NCBI GenBank assembly: GCA_902778935.1 | Contig: CACYZT010000003.1 | Span: forward strand, 62,001 to 126,000 | Direction of reading: 5' to 3' | Length of the DNA: 64,000 nucleotides | Source of the DNA: an uncultured Bacteroidales bacterium | GTDB lineage: Bacteria > Bacteroidota > Bacteroidia > Bacteroidales > Paludibacteraceae | Shown: positions 40,297 to 50,001 of the stretch, piece by piece | Position numbering within the stretch: position 1 is the stretch's first letter | Layout of the letters: each line of letters begins with the position of its first letter | The notes under the pieces: model-generated | Told to the model about the DNA's origin: nothing | What the model saw: only the letters and a program-made list of their open reading frames with translations | The model's database searches: none | Made by a program: the position numbers and the translations under genes

Positions 40297-41381
40297 TGGC
40301 AGGGGTATATGTACATATTCCGTTTTGCAAAAAACGCTGTTTGTATTGCGATTTTTTCTCCACCACCCTGCTGTCACGGAGAAAAGAATATATGGACGCG
40401 TTGCTCAAAGAGATAGAAACGCGCAGGAATGAGGCAAGCGAGCCCATTCGCACCATTTACATAGGAGGCGGGACACCCAGTACGCTTGAGCCAACCGACA
40501 TACAGGCGATTCTTCGTACTATCGGCATCGGGCAAGCACAAGAGGTAAGCATGGAAATGAACCCCGGCGATATGAACGAGCAGTACCTGCATCGAATCAA
40601 GCAGGCTGGTGTCAACAGACTGTCTATAGGGATTCAGAGTTTTCAGGACTCTCTGCTGCAAGTCCTGGGGCGCCGCCACACTGCCAAGCAGGCTATAGAT
40701 GCAGTACATCTGGCGCAACAAGCGGGGTTCGACAATATTTCTATCGATTTGATGTACGCGCTGCCCGGTCAAACACTTGAGCTATGGCAGTCCGACATCG
40801 AGATAGCTTTACAGTTAGGTATTCAGCATATCTCCACCTACGGACTGATGTACGAAGAAGGCACTGCGCTGACCAAGATGGTAGAAACAGGCGAGATTGA
40901 AGCGATAGATGAAGACACGGAGAATGCGATGTATGACTACCTTTGCCAACGACTCAAAGAAGCAGGTTTTGAGCACTACGAAGTGAGCAATTTCGCGCTG
41001 CCCGGCTACGAGTCTAAACATAACAGCAGTTACTGGGACGGCACGCAGTACATAGGTGTCGGAGCCGGTGCTCATAGTTATATTGACCATGTACGGAGTT
41101 GGAACCCGAGCGATTTAGAGACGTACATAATCGGCATCAACGAAGGCACGCTGGTTCGGGAAAGCGAAACATTGACTGACAATGACCTCTACAACGAGCG
41201 CATTATGTTGGGACTAAGGACTTGTCGAGGCATTACCGAGTCAATACCGAGTCATTCTCGGTCCAATATCGATAGATTAATCGCAGAAAAACTGCTAAAA
41301 CGAACAGACGACGGCCGTATTGTGGCAACACAAAAAGGGCTACATATATTAAACAGGATAATTGAAGATTTGATGATATGA
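40296..41381 (+). CDS. hemW: HemW-type radical SAM heme chaperone
   Basis: The start at 40296 overlaps the rarA stop (TGATG) and gives MAGVYVHIPFCKKRCLYCDF with the radical-SAM CX3CX2C cluster. GGGTPSTL, NPGD and GIQSF-type motifs follow, giving 361 residues. HemW proteins (formerly called coproporphyrinogen dehydrogenase-like) deliver heme. Residues ~314-325 (ITESIPSHSRSN) are encoded by an 11-bp tandem repeat, so the C-terminal domain contains a repeat-derived loop. Confidence 0.94.
   Translation: MAGVYVHIPFCKKRCLYCDFFSTTLLSRRKEYMDALLKEIETRRNEASEPIRTIYIGGGTPSTLEPTDIQAILRTIGIGQAQEVSMEMNPGDMNEQYLHRIKQAGVNRLSIGIQSFQDSLLQVLGRRHTAKQAIDAVHLAQQAGFDNISIDLMYALPGQTLELWQSDIEIALQLGIQHISTYGLMYEEGTALTKMVETGEIEAIDEDTENAMYDYLCQRLKEAGFEHYEVSNFALPGYESKHNSSYWDGTQYIGVGAGAHSYIDHVRSWNPSDLETYIIGINEGTLVRESETLTDNDLYNERIMLGLRTCRGITESIPSHSRSNIDRLIAEKLLKRTDDGRIVATQKGLHILNRIIEDLMI
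41235..41277. repeat. 11-bp tandem repeat inside hemW
   Basis: Units ACCGAGTCAAT, ACCGAGTCATT and CTCGGTCCAAT, with a weak fourth, are exactly 11 bp apart. The same unit in inverse orientation occurs at 53063-53113. Confidence 0.7.
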
Positions 41382-43648
41382 AAACGAAGAGTTGGTACAA
41401 ACCGTTTTTACTGTGGTTTTGGGGTCTCTTTTTCGGAGGCTTGTTAGTGGCGTTTCTTGTCATTTGGTTGATAACCAAAGGCGCGTTGGGTTATTTACCG
41501 CCTTTGGAAGAGTTGCAGAACCCGAAAAACACTTATGCGAGCGAGGTCATCTCTGCGGATATGCAGTCCCTCGGACGCTACTATCGGTATGAGAACCGAA
41601 TTGGCGTTCAGTACACCGACCTTGCACCCGATTTGATAAATGCACTCATCGCTACCGAGGATGCCCGTTTCTACAAACATACGGGAGTGGACTTCAAGTC
41701 GATGTTCCGCGCTATTCTCAAACTCGGTCGTGCCGGTGGTGGTTCGACTCTCACCCAGCAGTTGGCAAAGCAGTTGTGGTCTCCGCGCGCGAACAATATC
41801 TTCGAGCGCGCCATGCAGAAACCTATCGAATGGGTAATTGCCACCAAGCTTGAAAGGCTCTATTCGAAGGATGAGATTTTGCTCATGTACCTCAACCAAT
41901 TCGATTTTCTCTACAATGCCGTAGGTATTCAGTCCGCTTCGCAGGTTTACTTCTCAACCACGCCGACTGACCTCAAACTGGAAGAGGCAGCTATGCTGGT
42001 AGGCATGTGTAAGAACCCTTCGCTCTATAATCCTGTTCGTCATCCCGAGCGTGCTACAGGTCGTCGTAACGTCGTGCTAAGTCAGATGGAGAAATACGGT
42101 TACATCGATGAAGCAACGCGCGATTCCGTTTCCGCCTTGCCGCTGGAGCTCCATTACAGTTCTGTGGACCATAAGCAAGGTATGGCTCCTTATCTGCGTG
42201 AGTATCTGCGCGTTATGATAACGGCCAAAGAGCCTAAAGAGAGCGATTATTCGGAGTGGAACCAGCAGCAGTACAAACTCGATTTATGGCAGTGGGAGAA
42301 TAACCCATTGTACGGTTTCTGCGAGAAGAACCGCAAACCGGATGGCAGCAAGTACGACATCTACCAGGACGGCCTGAAGATCTATACCACCATCGATTCG
42401 CGAATGCAGCGTTACGCGGAAGAGGCTGTCAGCGAACACATGCAAGCACAACAGAAATCGTTCTTCAAAGAACTGAAGAAGAAAAAGAACGCTCCGTTCT
42501 CGCGTTCGCTTACCCAAGCGGAGATAGACGGCATCATGAACCGCTCGATGCGCCAAACGGACCGTTACCGCGCGATGAAACGTGCCGGTGCATGTCAGGA
42601 CTCCATCAAAGCTGCCTTCATGACTCCGCGTGAGATGCAAGTATTCACCTACGACCGAGGCATGGTGGATACGGTCATGAGTCCGTTCGACTCCATCAAA
42701 TGGCAAAAGAGTTACCTGCGCTGCGGATTCATGTCTATCGATCCGCATACAGGACATGTCAAAGCCTATGTCGGAGGACCGAATTTCGCACAATTCCAGT
42801 ACGATATGGTCACCAAAGGTCGTCGTCAGGTAGGTTCAACGGTTAAGCCCTATCTATATACGCTTGCGATGGACGAAGGTATGTGGCCGTGCGAAAAAGT
42901 GGTCAATGAACCCATTACGTTGCTCGATGCCAACGGACACGAGTGGTCGCCCCGCGACACGCACGACAAGTACAAAGGGGACACTGTTTCGCTCACATGG
43001 GGCTTGATGAACTCCTCTAACTGGATTTCTGCGTATTTGATGTCCCTTTTCACACCGGAACAACTCGTCAAGATGATGCAGTCTTTCGGTATTCAGGGCC
43101 AACTCGACCCCGTTATTTCGCTCTGTCTGGGACCTTGTGAAGTGAGCGTGGAAGAAATGGTGGACGCCTATACCACATTTGCCAACAAAGGTATTCGTAC
43201 CGAACCGCTATATGTAACCCGCATAGAGGATAACAAAGGTAACGTCATCGGTTCTTTCTCGCCGCGTACGCATGAGATTATCAGCGAAACAACGGCATAC
43301 AAAATGATTCACATGTTGCGTGCGGTGCTTGACCACGGAACGGGTGTTCGCGTGCGCTTCAAGTACGGTATTACGGCTCCAATGGGCGGCAAAACAGGTA
43401 CAACCAATAACAACTCCGATGGTTGGTTCATGTGTTTCACTCCTTCGCTGGTTTGCGGAACATGGGTTGGCGGAGAAGACCGTGGCATACATTTTGATAA
43501 TATGGCAGAAGGTCAGGGTGCATCGATGGCTCTTCCTATCTGCGCAATATATATGCAAAAGATTTTGGCTGATCAGGAATTGGGTTATAGTCCGACCGAG
43601 CAGTTTGACGTACCCGCATGGTTTGATCCGAATGAAGGCTGTCAGTAA
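41378..43648 (+). CDS. Class A penicillin-binding protein (PBP1A-like)
   Basis: The 756-residue protein has one N-terminal membrane helix (~10-33). A GT51 glycosyltransferase domain carries the catalytic Glu in ATEDARFYKH (E94), plus GGSTLTQQLAKQL and KDEILLMYLN. The transpeptidase domain has GSTVKP (SXXK), SSN and KTGTT. It polymerises and cross-links peptidoglycan. It overlaps hemW by 4 nt and the TPR gene by 17 nt. Linked expression with the four exported proteins downstream suggests an envelope module. Confidence 0.95.
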   Translation: MKTKSWYKPFLLWFWGLFFGGLLVAFLVIWLITKGALGYLPPLEELQNPKNTYASEVISADMQSLGRYYRYENRIGVQYTDLAPDLINALIATEDARFYKHTGVDFKSMFRAILKLGRAGGGSTLTQQLAKQLWSPRANNIFERAMQKPIEWVIATKLERLYSKDEILLMYLNQFDFLYNAVGIQSASQVYFSTTPTDLKLEEAAMLVGMCKNPSLYNPVRHPERATGRRNVVLSQMEKYGYIDEATRDSVSALPLELHYSSVDHKQGMAPYLREYLRVMITAKEPKESDYSEWNQQQYKLDLWQWENNPLYGFCEKNRKPDGSKYDIYQDGLKIYTTIDSRMQRYAEEAVSEHMQAQQKSFFKELKKKKNAPFSRSLTQAEIDGIMNRSMRQTDRYRAMKRAGACQDSIKAAFMTPREMQVFTYDRGMVDTVMSPFDSIKWQKSYLRCGFMSIDPHTGHVKAYVGGPNFAQFQYDMVTKGRRQVGSTVKPYLYTLAMDEGMWPCEKVVNEPITLLDANGHEWSPRDTHDKYKGDTVSLTWGLMNSSNWISAYLMSLFTPEQLVKMMQSFGIQGQLDPVISLCLGPCEVSVEEMVDAYTTFANKGIRTEPLYVTRIEDNKGNVIGSFSPRTHEIISETTAYKMIHMLRAVLDHGTGVRVRFKYGITAPMGGKTGTTNNNSDGWFMCFTPSLVCGTWVGGEDRGIHFDNMAEGQGASMALPICAIYMQKILADQELGYSPTEQFDVPAWFDPNEGCQ

Positions 43649-45635
43649 ATACATATTCGTCTTTTGTCTTTTGTCCTTTGTCCTTTGTCCGGCTAAGGCA
43701 CAACTGAACACCGACCGCATCACAGCGATCGGCAGGAACGCCTTGTATTTTGAGGACTATGTGCTGTCTATTCAGTACTTCAATCAGGTTATTCATCTCA
43801 AGCCTTACCTGGCCGAACCCTATTTCTACCGTGCTATTGCCAAGATTCAGTTGGAAGACTACCAAGGCGCACTCCGTGACTGCAATTCAGCCATAGACCG
43901 AAATCCGTTCTCACCCGGCTATTACTATGCCCGCGGATATGTCTATCGTCAGTTGAACCGCTTGGAGGATGCTGAAACAGATTATACGGAGGCTCTGCAT
44001 TTCTCGCCTGAGAATCGCACCTATATGTTATTACGCGCAGACACACGCGCGCAAATGAAGCACTACGATGAGGCACTGGAAGATATCGAAGCCATGCTTC
44101 GCCGTGAACCGCAGTCTGCGAGCGTGTGGAGCGAGAAAGGTATTATCTCCATTAGCAAAAAAGATACGCTCACTGCCCTTGACGCCTTCGAGCAAGCAGC
44201 CAAGTACGACAAGACCAACCCTGCTGTTTGGTCCATGCTCGGCGTAACAAATCTGATGTTGGAGCGTGAGGATGATGCCTATGTACAACTCACGCAAGCT
44301 ATCAATCTCGGTTCCAAATGGGCGGGAGATTATATCAACCGAGGTGTCATTCATTACCACCGCCATAACTATCGCGGAGCGCTGAGCGACTACGACCAGG
44401 CTGTCAAACTATCGCCTCGCGATGCGGATTGCTACTACAACAGAGGTGTCATGAGGCAAGAAGTAGGCGACTACAACAACGCCCTTGAGGACTTCAATAC
44501 CGCTATTTCATTGGCTCCTGAACGCACAGAAATGCGCTACCAGCGCGGATTGGTAGAGATGCAACTCAAGCAGTGGAAAGCAGTGGTCACGGATATGAAT
44601 GCGCTGATTGAGCGATATCCGTATTTCCTGCCGAGCTATTACTTGGCAGCGCAGGCGAAAGCACAGCAAGGGAACCAGGCAGAGGCGTATAAATACCGCA
44701 AAAAAGCGCAGGATTTAGAGGAACGCAAAGAGGCTATTCAGGCGCAACAAGCGGCTCAACCCAATACGGACCTGATGATTGCGGAAGCCCAACCGCAGAA
44801 GAAAGACCACCGCAAAGAATTCTCCACCTCCACGGCGCAGAACCAGCCGGAATTGCCGGAAGAGGAACAGAAATACGACTCACAAACACGTGGAAGCGTT
44901 CAGAAACACCACCAGGACGTAGTAAACGAACCCAATGTCGTGCTTAGTTATTATACCCAGGACCTCAGTCTGCGACGCACGAACTACTATCATCCGTTGG
45001 TGGACAAAATCAACAAGAGTGAGATTCTACCAGCGGCTATGCGCTTCACCAGCCAAGAGATTGCGCTGACGGCAGAAATGGTGGATTTCCATTTCGCAGA
45101 GATAACACGTTTGTCTCGAACCATTGACAATACACCGAGCGCAGAGCTGATTTTTGCGCGTGCGATAGAGTTTGCTATCGTTCAGGACTATGCCAGTGCC
45201 ATTGACGATTGTACCCGCGCCATAACCATGGTCGATAGCCACTCGCCGCTTGCTATTATCATCACTTTCTGCCGTGCCAACTGGCGTTACCGGCTTCTGG
45301 AGTACCAGCGTGCAACAGGTGAACAGGAAGCGACCGCAAACATGGACTTTGATATCATGCTACGCGACTATGACCAGGTGTTGCGACTGCAGCCAGACTT
45401 CACCTTTGCGCTGTATAACAAAGCCAATATCCTCTGCGCGCAACACGAGTATAAAGATGCCATCAACTATTATACGCAGGCCATCAGTATTGACAACGAC
45501 TTCGCGGAAGCCTATTTCAACCGTGGTTTGACGTACATCTTCACCGGCGAGAACGAGAAAGGTCTGTCTGACCTGTCCAAGGCAGGCGAACTCGGTATGT
45601 ACCAAGCATACAATATGATAACGAGATTCAAATGA
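43632..45635 (+). CDS. Exported TPR protein
   Basis: Starting at 43632 inside the PBP gene, the 667-residue protein has a signal peptide (SKYIFVFCLLSFVLCPAKA). About ten TPR units follow in two blocks (~30-350 and ~490-660), separated by a Gln/Glu-rich linker. Examples are YYYARGYVYRQLNRLEDAETDY and DCYYNRGVMRQEVGDYNNAL. TPR arrays are protein-binding scaffolds. The signal-peptide core is encoded by a heptamer repeat shared with the next two genes. The stop overlaps the next start (ATGA). Confidence 0.9.
   Translation: MKAVSKYIFVFCLLSFVLCPAKAQLNTDRITAIGRNALYFEDYVLSIQYFNQVIHLKPYLAEPYFYRAIAKIQLEDYQGALRDCNSAIDRNPFSPGYYYARGYVYRQLNRLEDAETDYTEALHFSPENRTYMLLRADTRAQMKHYDEALEDIEAMLRREPQSASVWSEKGIISISKKDTLTALDAFEQAAKYDKTNPAVWSMLGVTNLMLEREDDAYVQLTQAINLGSKWAGDYINRGVIHYHRHNYRGALSDYDQAVKLSPRDADCYYNRGVMRQEVGDYNNALEDFNTAISLAPERTEMRYQRGLVEMQLKQWKAVVTDMNALIERYPYFLPSYYLAAQAKAQQGNQAEAYKYRKKAQDLEERKEAIQAQQAAQPNTDLMIAEAQPQKKDHRKEFSTSTAQNQPELPEEEQKYDSQTRGSVQKHHQDVVNEPNVVLSYYTQDLSLRRTNYYHPLVDKINKSEILPAAMRFTSQEIALTAEMVDFHFAEITRLSRTIDNTPSAELIFARAIEFAIVQDYASAIDDCTRAITMVDSHSPLAIIITFCRANWRYRLLEYQRATGEQEATANMDFDIMLRDYDQVLRLQPDFTFALYNKANILCAQHEYKDAINYYTQAISIDNDFAEAYFNRGLTYIFTGENEKGLSDLSKAGELGMYQAYNMITRFK
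43659..43690. repeat. Heptamer repeat forming a signal-peptide core
   Basis: Tandem (CTTTTGT/CCTTTGT) units encode VFCLLSFVLCP of the TPR protein. The same unit recurs at 45677-45718 and 46587-46619 in the following two genes. Confidence 0.8.
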
Positions 45636-46552
45636 TAAATGACAAATCACAAATGAGAAATTACAAATACATATTCGTCCTTTGTCTTTTGTCCTTTAGT
45701 GCAACGGTCTTTTGTCCCTTACACGCTCAACTTCTCTGGGAAATCAGCGGCAACGGAGCCAAGAAAAAGTCCTTTGTGCTGGCAACCAACCGCTTCGTAG
45801 AGATGCAATTCCTGGACACTATTCCGAATGTCTTTAAGTGCTTCAGCAGCTGCAATAAAGTGGTGACGGAATTCGCCATGCAGGACTACGAAGCACTCGC
45901 TGCTTTACGCCAAGCGGCGGTTCTTCCAGACTCTGTAAAATTGACAAATTTCTACAGCGAAAGCGAGTATTCGTATATCGACAATGCTCTTCGCGTGTAT
46001 TTGGGTATGGGATTAGAACAGTTGTGCAGAATGAAACCGGCGTACCTGACAGAGATGTTACGTAACGAATTGATGAAACAATGGTTGCAGTACGATGAGC
46101 AGAAATCGATGGAGTCGTTCTTCGAATCCGTGGCTGCGGAGAGGGACATACCCGTTATCGGCTTGGACGATATCGGCGAGACGATGTATATGCTTTTTGA
46201 CCGCGAACCGTTCCATTGGCAATGCAAGGAGTTGCTCAAAGTGATAGAGTATCCCGAGAACGAAGTGCGACAGGAGCGCACACTCAAAGCGATGTACCTC
46301 AATGGCAGACTAAGCGACATGGCATACCAGATGGAAGCACCGGACAATACGACCTCTATCTCCTTCTCGGACTATCAGGTCTATTGTCAGCGCAACAAAC
46401 AGTGGACGAAACGGCTCAAACCCTACCTCACCGAAGGCGGTGCATTCATTACGCTCAATGCCATCTACCTGGGCGGAGAGAAAGGATTGCTTGAGCAGCT
46501 CCGTGCTGCCGGTTACCGTGTTCGGCCTTATAACAGACGATTTTCGAAATGA
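45632..46552 (+). CDS. TraB/GumN-like exported protein
   Basis: The 306-residue protein has a signal peptide (YIFVLCLLSFSATVFCPLHA) and a layout like TraB/GumN proteins (LLWEISGNGAKKKSFVLATNRF at the N-terminus, RDIPVIGLDDIGETM in the middle, a final strand with AAGYRVRPY). The usual GTxH metal motif reads ATNR here, so catalysis as in the TIKI peptidases is doubtful. Start at 45632 (ATGA overlap) or 45653 (MRNYKYIF). It lies between a TPR protein and an amidase-like protein. Confidence 0.78.
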   Translation: MINDKSQMRNYKYIFVLCLLSFSATVFCPLHAQLLWEISGNGAKKKSFVLATNRFVEMQFLDTIPNVFKCFSSCNKVVTEFAMQDYEALAALRQAAVLPDSVKLTNFYSESEYSYIDNALRVYLGMGLEQLCRMKPAYLTEMLRNELMKQWLQYDEQKSMESFFESVAAERDIPVIGLDDIGETMYMLFDREPFHWQCKELLKVIEYPENEVRQERTLKAMYLNGRLSDMAYQMEAPDNTTSISFSDYQVYCQRNKQWTKRLKPYLTEGGAFITLNAIYLGGEKGLLEQLRAAGYRVRPYNRRFSK

Positions 46553-48783
46553 AAAATAAAATAATGAGATATTACAAATACCTATTTGTCCTTTGTCTTT
46601 TGTCCTTTGCCCTTTGTCCGGCTCACGCTGCTATCAGCATGCAGGAACTGAGCGACTCACTGATGAGCTATACCGGTTTCTCACGGGTGTGGGCTACGCC
46701 GGTGAAAGTAAAGAACATGCGCGTCAACGGCAATGATGTAACCTTGAAAACCAATGGTACCCTGCGTGACTTTCGCTGGACGCCGGAACAGTTGATGGAG
46801 CTCAAACGCAAAGTGAGCCTATGGACACTCGGGCACGAAAAAGGCAAAATTGCTATTTTCAGCAACGGAACCGATATAGAAACACTCGTCACTGCCTGCG
46901 CCAAAGGTATCTCTTCCGGCAATAAGCAGAAAGACCTGACGGACCGCAATATCGTCGTCTATCCAAGTCATGGCATGTATTACAACCGCGACCGCGACGA
47001 ATGGATTTGGCAACGCGCCACACTCTGGACAACGGTGGAGGACCTCTATTCGCAGGAATACGTGCGGCTTCTCAAGCACATGCTGGAGAACGCAGGTGCC
47101 AATGTGCTTATGCCGCGTGCGGGACTGGATAATCATGAAACGGGTATGTCCGGTATGCCGCTGTGGGCAGAAGGGGCGCGGTACTGGCTGATGAACCAGA
47201 AAGCCGACTCCTCTCTGTGGAATTTATACGACGGTAATGAGTACAAAGACGACATGAAATGTCGTGCCATGTGGGTAAATGCCCAGCCGAATATTGACCT
47301 GTGCCTTGCCTTTCATACGGACGGTAACGACAGCGGCAATGACAGTACGGTCATCGGCACGCTCGTCATCTATACCGCTAAAGACGATGACGGCAACACT
47401 GTTCTGCGTGACGGTCGTGACCGCGAGAAGACCAACCGTAACCTCGGTGACTGGATACAGACGCAAGTGACACAAGACTTGCGGCATATAGCGCCCGGAT
47501 GGACGAGACGACAACTCAAAGAGGCTAATTACTGCGAGAGCCGTGTGCCGGTTGTGCCGAATATCATCCTTGAACTGCTGAGCCATAAGAACATGGCGGA
47601 TATGCGATATGGACTCAACCCCGCTTTCCGTTTTGCCGCAGCGCGCGCCGTGTACAAAGGTATCCTGCGCTATCTCAACGGCACCTCAACGGTCGTTCAG
47701 CCTTTGCCGGTAAAAGACCTGGCGATAAACGCGGACGGACTTCTGCGCTGGCAGCCCGCTTTGGACTCTATCGAACCATCGGCCGTGCCGTCTTATTATA
47801 TGGTTTATGTGCAGGCCAATGACGGCGAATGGGATGTGCAGCAGGTCGAGAAAGCCACGCAATGCCAACTGAAACTGCAACGCGGTGTGCAGTATAGTTT
47901 TTATGTGGTGGCAGGCAATGACGGAGGTCTGAGTATGCCCAGTCCGATTATCAGTGCCTATTTGGCTGAAGAAGAGTCGCCGCGTGTGCTCATCGTGGAC
48001 GGTTTTAATGAAGTGTACGGACCGGAATGGTTTGCGGACAGCACCTATGCCGGTATTGTGCCGGGCAGTTATGCCTGCGAGGATGGTTTCAGTTGCGCCT
48101 ATATCGGCTCTCAGTGGGATTATAGCAGAGCCAGCCTTTGGCTCGATGACGATAACTGCGGTTGGGGTTCGTGCTATCGTGACCATGCCGGACAACTGAC
48201 CATTGGCAACACCCATGACTACGCCGTTCTGCATGGCCGTATGCTCAGTCGGATGAAAATCAGTTATGTCAGTTGTACTGCCGGCATGTTGCCAGACATG
48301 CGTAATGAGGATGCGCCTGAATTTGATTTCTCGCTTATTGATTTCATTTGCGGACGTAACAAACAGCCTCTGAGTACAACAGCGCAGAGCATGCTGGAGG
48401 TTTATCTGAGCGATGCCGGTAAACTGCTCTTGAGCACGGACCATTTCAGCGCGATTGAGCCCTCGTTTGCCAAGCAGTACTTGCATGCCTCCTACCATGC
48501 CGCGAAAGCCACGCATAGCGGAAAAGTAACCCTTACCCACTCCTCCCGTCGGCCATATACCATTCTCCTGGAGCCGAACGCCGAACAATTGTTTACCTGC
48601 ACACCTGAAGCGCTCAAACCGGCAGACAATGAGGCAGTTAAGATGGCTACATACGAAGATATGCGCTGCACGGCCGGCGTAGGAAAGGCACATCAAACGC
48701 TCGTCTTTGGCTTCCCGCTCGAGACTTGTATGGATTTTGACAAGTTCTACAGACATTCGATTGAATGGCTACTCAAAGAATGA
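46549..48783 (+). CDS. N-acetylmuramoyl-L-alanine amidase-like exported protein
   Basis: The 744-residue protein has a signal peptide (KYLFVLCLLSFALCPAHA). An amidase_3-like region spans ~120-375 (VVYPSHGMYYN, LLKHMLENAGANVLMPR, NIDLCLAFHTDGN, VVPNIILELLSHKNMADM). A fibronectin-type segment follows (~385-465), and the C-terminal domain (~470-744) is of unknown role. Bacteroides homologues are often labelled xanthan lyase. The expected His and Glu zinc ligands appear present (H in PSHG, E in RAGLDNHET, H in FHTDG). Linked to a PBP gene, it probably acts on peptidoglycan. Confidence 0.75.
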   Translation: MKNKIMRYYKYLFVLCLLSFALCPAHAAISMQELSDSLMSYTGFSRVWATPVKVKNMRVNGNDVTLKTNGTLRDFRWTPEQLMELKRKVSLWTLGHEKGKIAIFSNGTDIETLVTACAKGISSGNKQKDLTDRNIVVYPSHGMYYNRDRDEWIWQRATLWTTVEDLYSQEYVRLLKHMLENAGANVLMPRAGLDNHETGMSGMPLWAEGARYWLMNQKADSSLWNLYDGNEYKDDMKCRAMWVNAQPNIDLCLAFHTDGNDSGNDSTVIGTLVIYTAKDDDGNTVLRDGRDREKTNRNLGDWIQTQVTQDLRHIAPGWTRRQLKEANYCESRVPVVPNIILELLSHKNMADMRYGLNPAFRFAAARAVYKGILRYLNGTSTVVQPLPVKDLAINADGLLRWQPALDSIEPSAVPSYYMVYVQANDGEWDVQQVEKATQCQLKLQRGVQYSFYVVAGNDGGLSMPSPIISAYLAEEESPRVLIVDGFNEVYGPEWFADSTYAGIVPGSYACEDGFSCAYIGSQWDYSRASLWLDDDNCGWGSCYRDHAGQLTIGNTHDYAVLHGRMLSRMKISYVSCTAGMLPDMRNEDAPEFDFSLIDFICGRNKQPLSTTAQSMLEVYLSDAGKLLLSTDHFSAIEPSFAKQYLHASYHAAKATHSGKVTLTHSSRRPYTILLEPNAEQLFTCTPEALKPADNEAVKMATYEDMRCTAGVGKAHQTLVFGFPLETCMDFDKFYRHSIEWLLKE

Positions 48784-49997
48784 TGCATAGATTACGCTAC
48801 ATAGTACTATGTCTGCTGTCGCTCACGGCGTTTACGGCGGTGCAGGCAAAAGAAGCAAGCAACGGATTGAAATTCTTCTATCGCGTGGGCAAATGGGTAG
48901 ATAAATTCTGCCTGCAGGGACTGGACACGAACTACATCACCCTACCCGAGCACAGCTGGAGAGTGAGTTTCAACACCGGCTCGGTGGGTATTCACTCCGA
49001 CTATGCCTCCTACAGCGAAGAAATCGACGCTTATTTCCTGCTGCATTTACGCACGACGCCCAGTATGGAACTCGGTTTCAATGCCGGTTTCCGTGGCTTC
49101 GGTTTCGGCTATTCGTGGGACGTACTCAATGCGTATGCATCGAACATGAACTTCTCGTTAGGCGGTAAAAGCATCGGACTGGAGTTCATGCGGCATGTAA
49201 GCACGAACCTCAAAGGCACGGTCAGTTTAAGCAATTTCCCGGAAATTCCTGCGCCTATTGACCAAGGGTATTTCTGGATAACGAACATCAATCTCTCGGC
49301 TTGGTACGCGCTCAACTCGAAGCACTACAGCCACAATGCAGCCATCAAGCAGTCGTATATTCAGAAAAAGACGGCGGGTTCGCTGCTGGTTTCCTTGTCG
49401 TATATGAATACCGACCTGTCGATGCACGACACCACCGTCTATGACGGTGTACCGGGAATATCTCTGTTCTTAGACCAAGTAACACACGTGGTGACGCACC
49501 AAGTGTCCGTCGGCCTTGGTTACGGCATCAACTACACGCCCAACAACGGCAAGGTGCTGATTCACGCGGCGGCGTTCGCCCAACTGGTCTGCTATTCGAT
49601 TAACCAAGTGTCGTTCGCCGTGGCGGATTCGATTCAGTTACCCGGCAAACCGTATTATAACATCAAACCCCAAACACCGGTTCATGTGACAGGTACGGTG
49701 CGGGCTGCTGTCAGTTGGGAAATTAACGAATGGGTACATCTCTCTGCGTGGGCTCAATTTAACAACATCCGTTTTACGTCACACGAGAAAGAAATGACAA
49801 GACTGATGATGAGTAACTGGAACTGGCAGGCACACCTCACCGTCGGCGTGCGTTTCGGCGCAGGCAAGAAACGCGTGCATGAAGCCCTTGCCAACGACCC
49901 GCTACCGGAGAAAATGACCATCGAGCTGCCGAAACCCAGGAAACCAACACCGCAGTGGATTACCGATTATTTCTATTCGTCCCATTTTGGACAATAA
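48783..49997 (+). CDS. DUF4421 family outer-membrane protein
   Basis: The ~404-residue protein begins MHRLRYIVLCLLSLTAFTAVQA, a signal peptide. It continues as alternating aromatic beta strands (GFNAGFRGFGFGYSWD, SVGLGYGINYTP) ending in a barrel-like strand (LTVGVRFGAG), fitting DUF4421. The start is ambiguous among 48765, 48780 and 48783; 48783 overlaps the preceding TGA. The function is unknown; an outer-membrane beta-barrel is inferred from strand pattern. Confidence 0.83.
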   Translation: MHRLRYIVLCLLSLTAFTAVQAKEASNGLKFFYRVGKWVDKFCLQGLDTNYITLPEHSWRVSFNTGSVGIHSDYASYSEEIDAYFLLHLRTTPSMELGFNAGFRGFGFGYSWDVLNAYASNMNFSLGGKSIGLEFMRHVSTNLKGTVSLSNFPEIPAPIDQGYFWITNINLSAWYALNSKHYSHNAAIKQSYIQKKTAGSLLVSLSYMNTDLSMHDTTVYDGVPGISLFLDQVTHVVTHQVSVGLGYGINYTPNNGKVLIHAAAFAQLVCYSINQVSFAVADSIQLPGKPYYNIKPQTPVHVTGTVRAAVSWEINEWVHLSAWAQFNNIRFTSHEKEMTRLMMSNWNWQAHLTVGVRFGAGKKRVHEALANDPLPEKMTIELPKPRKPTPQWITDYFYSSHFGQ

Positions 49998-50001
49998 ACC
50001 T

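Noticed and set aside
47686-48756. 356-codon minus-strand frame
   Set aside because: Antisense to the amidase-like gene within a plus-strand operon; no family resemblance.
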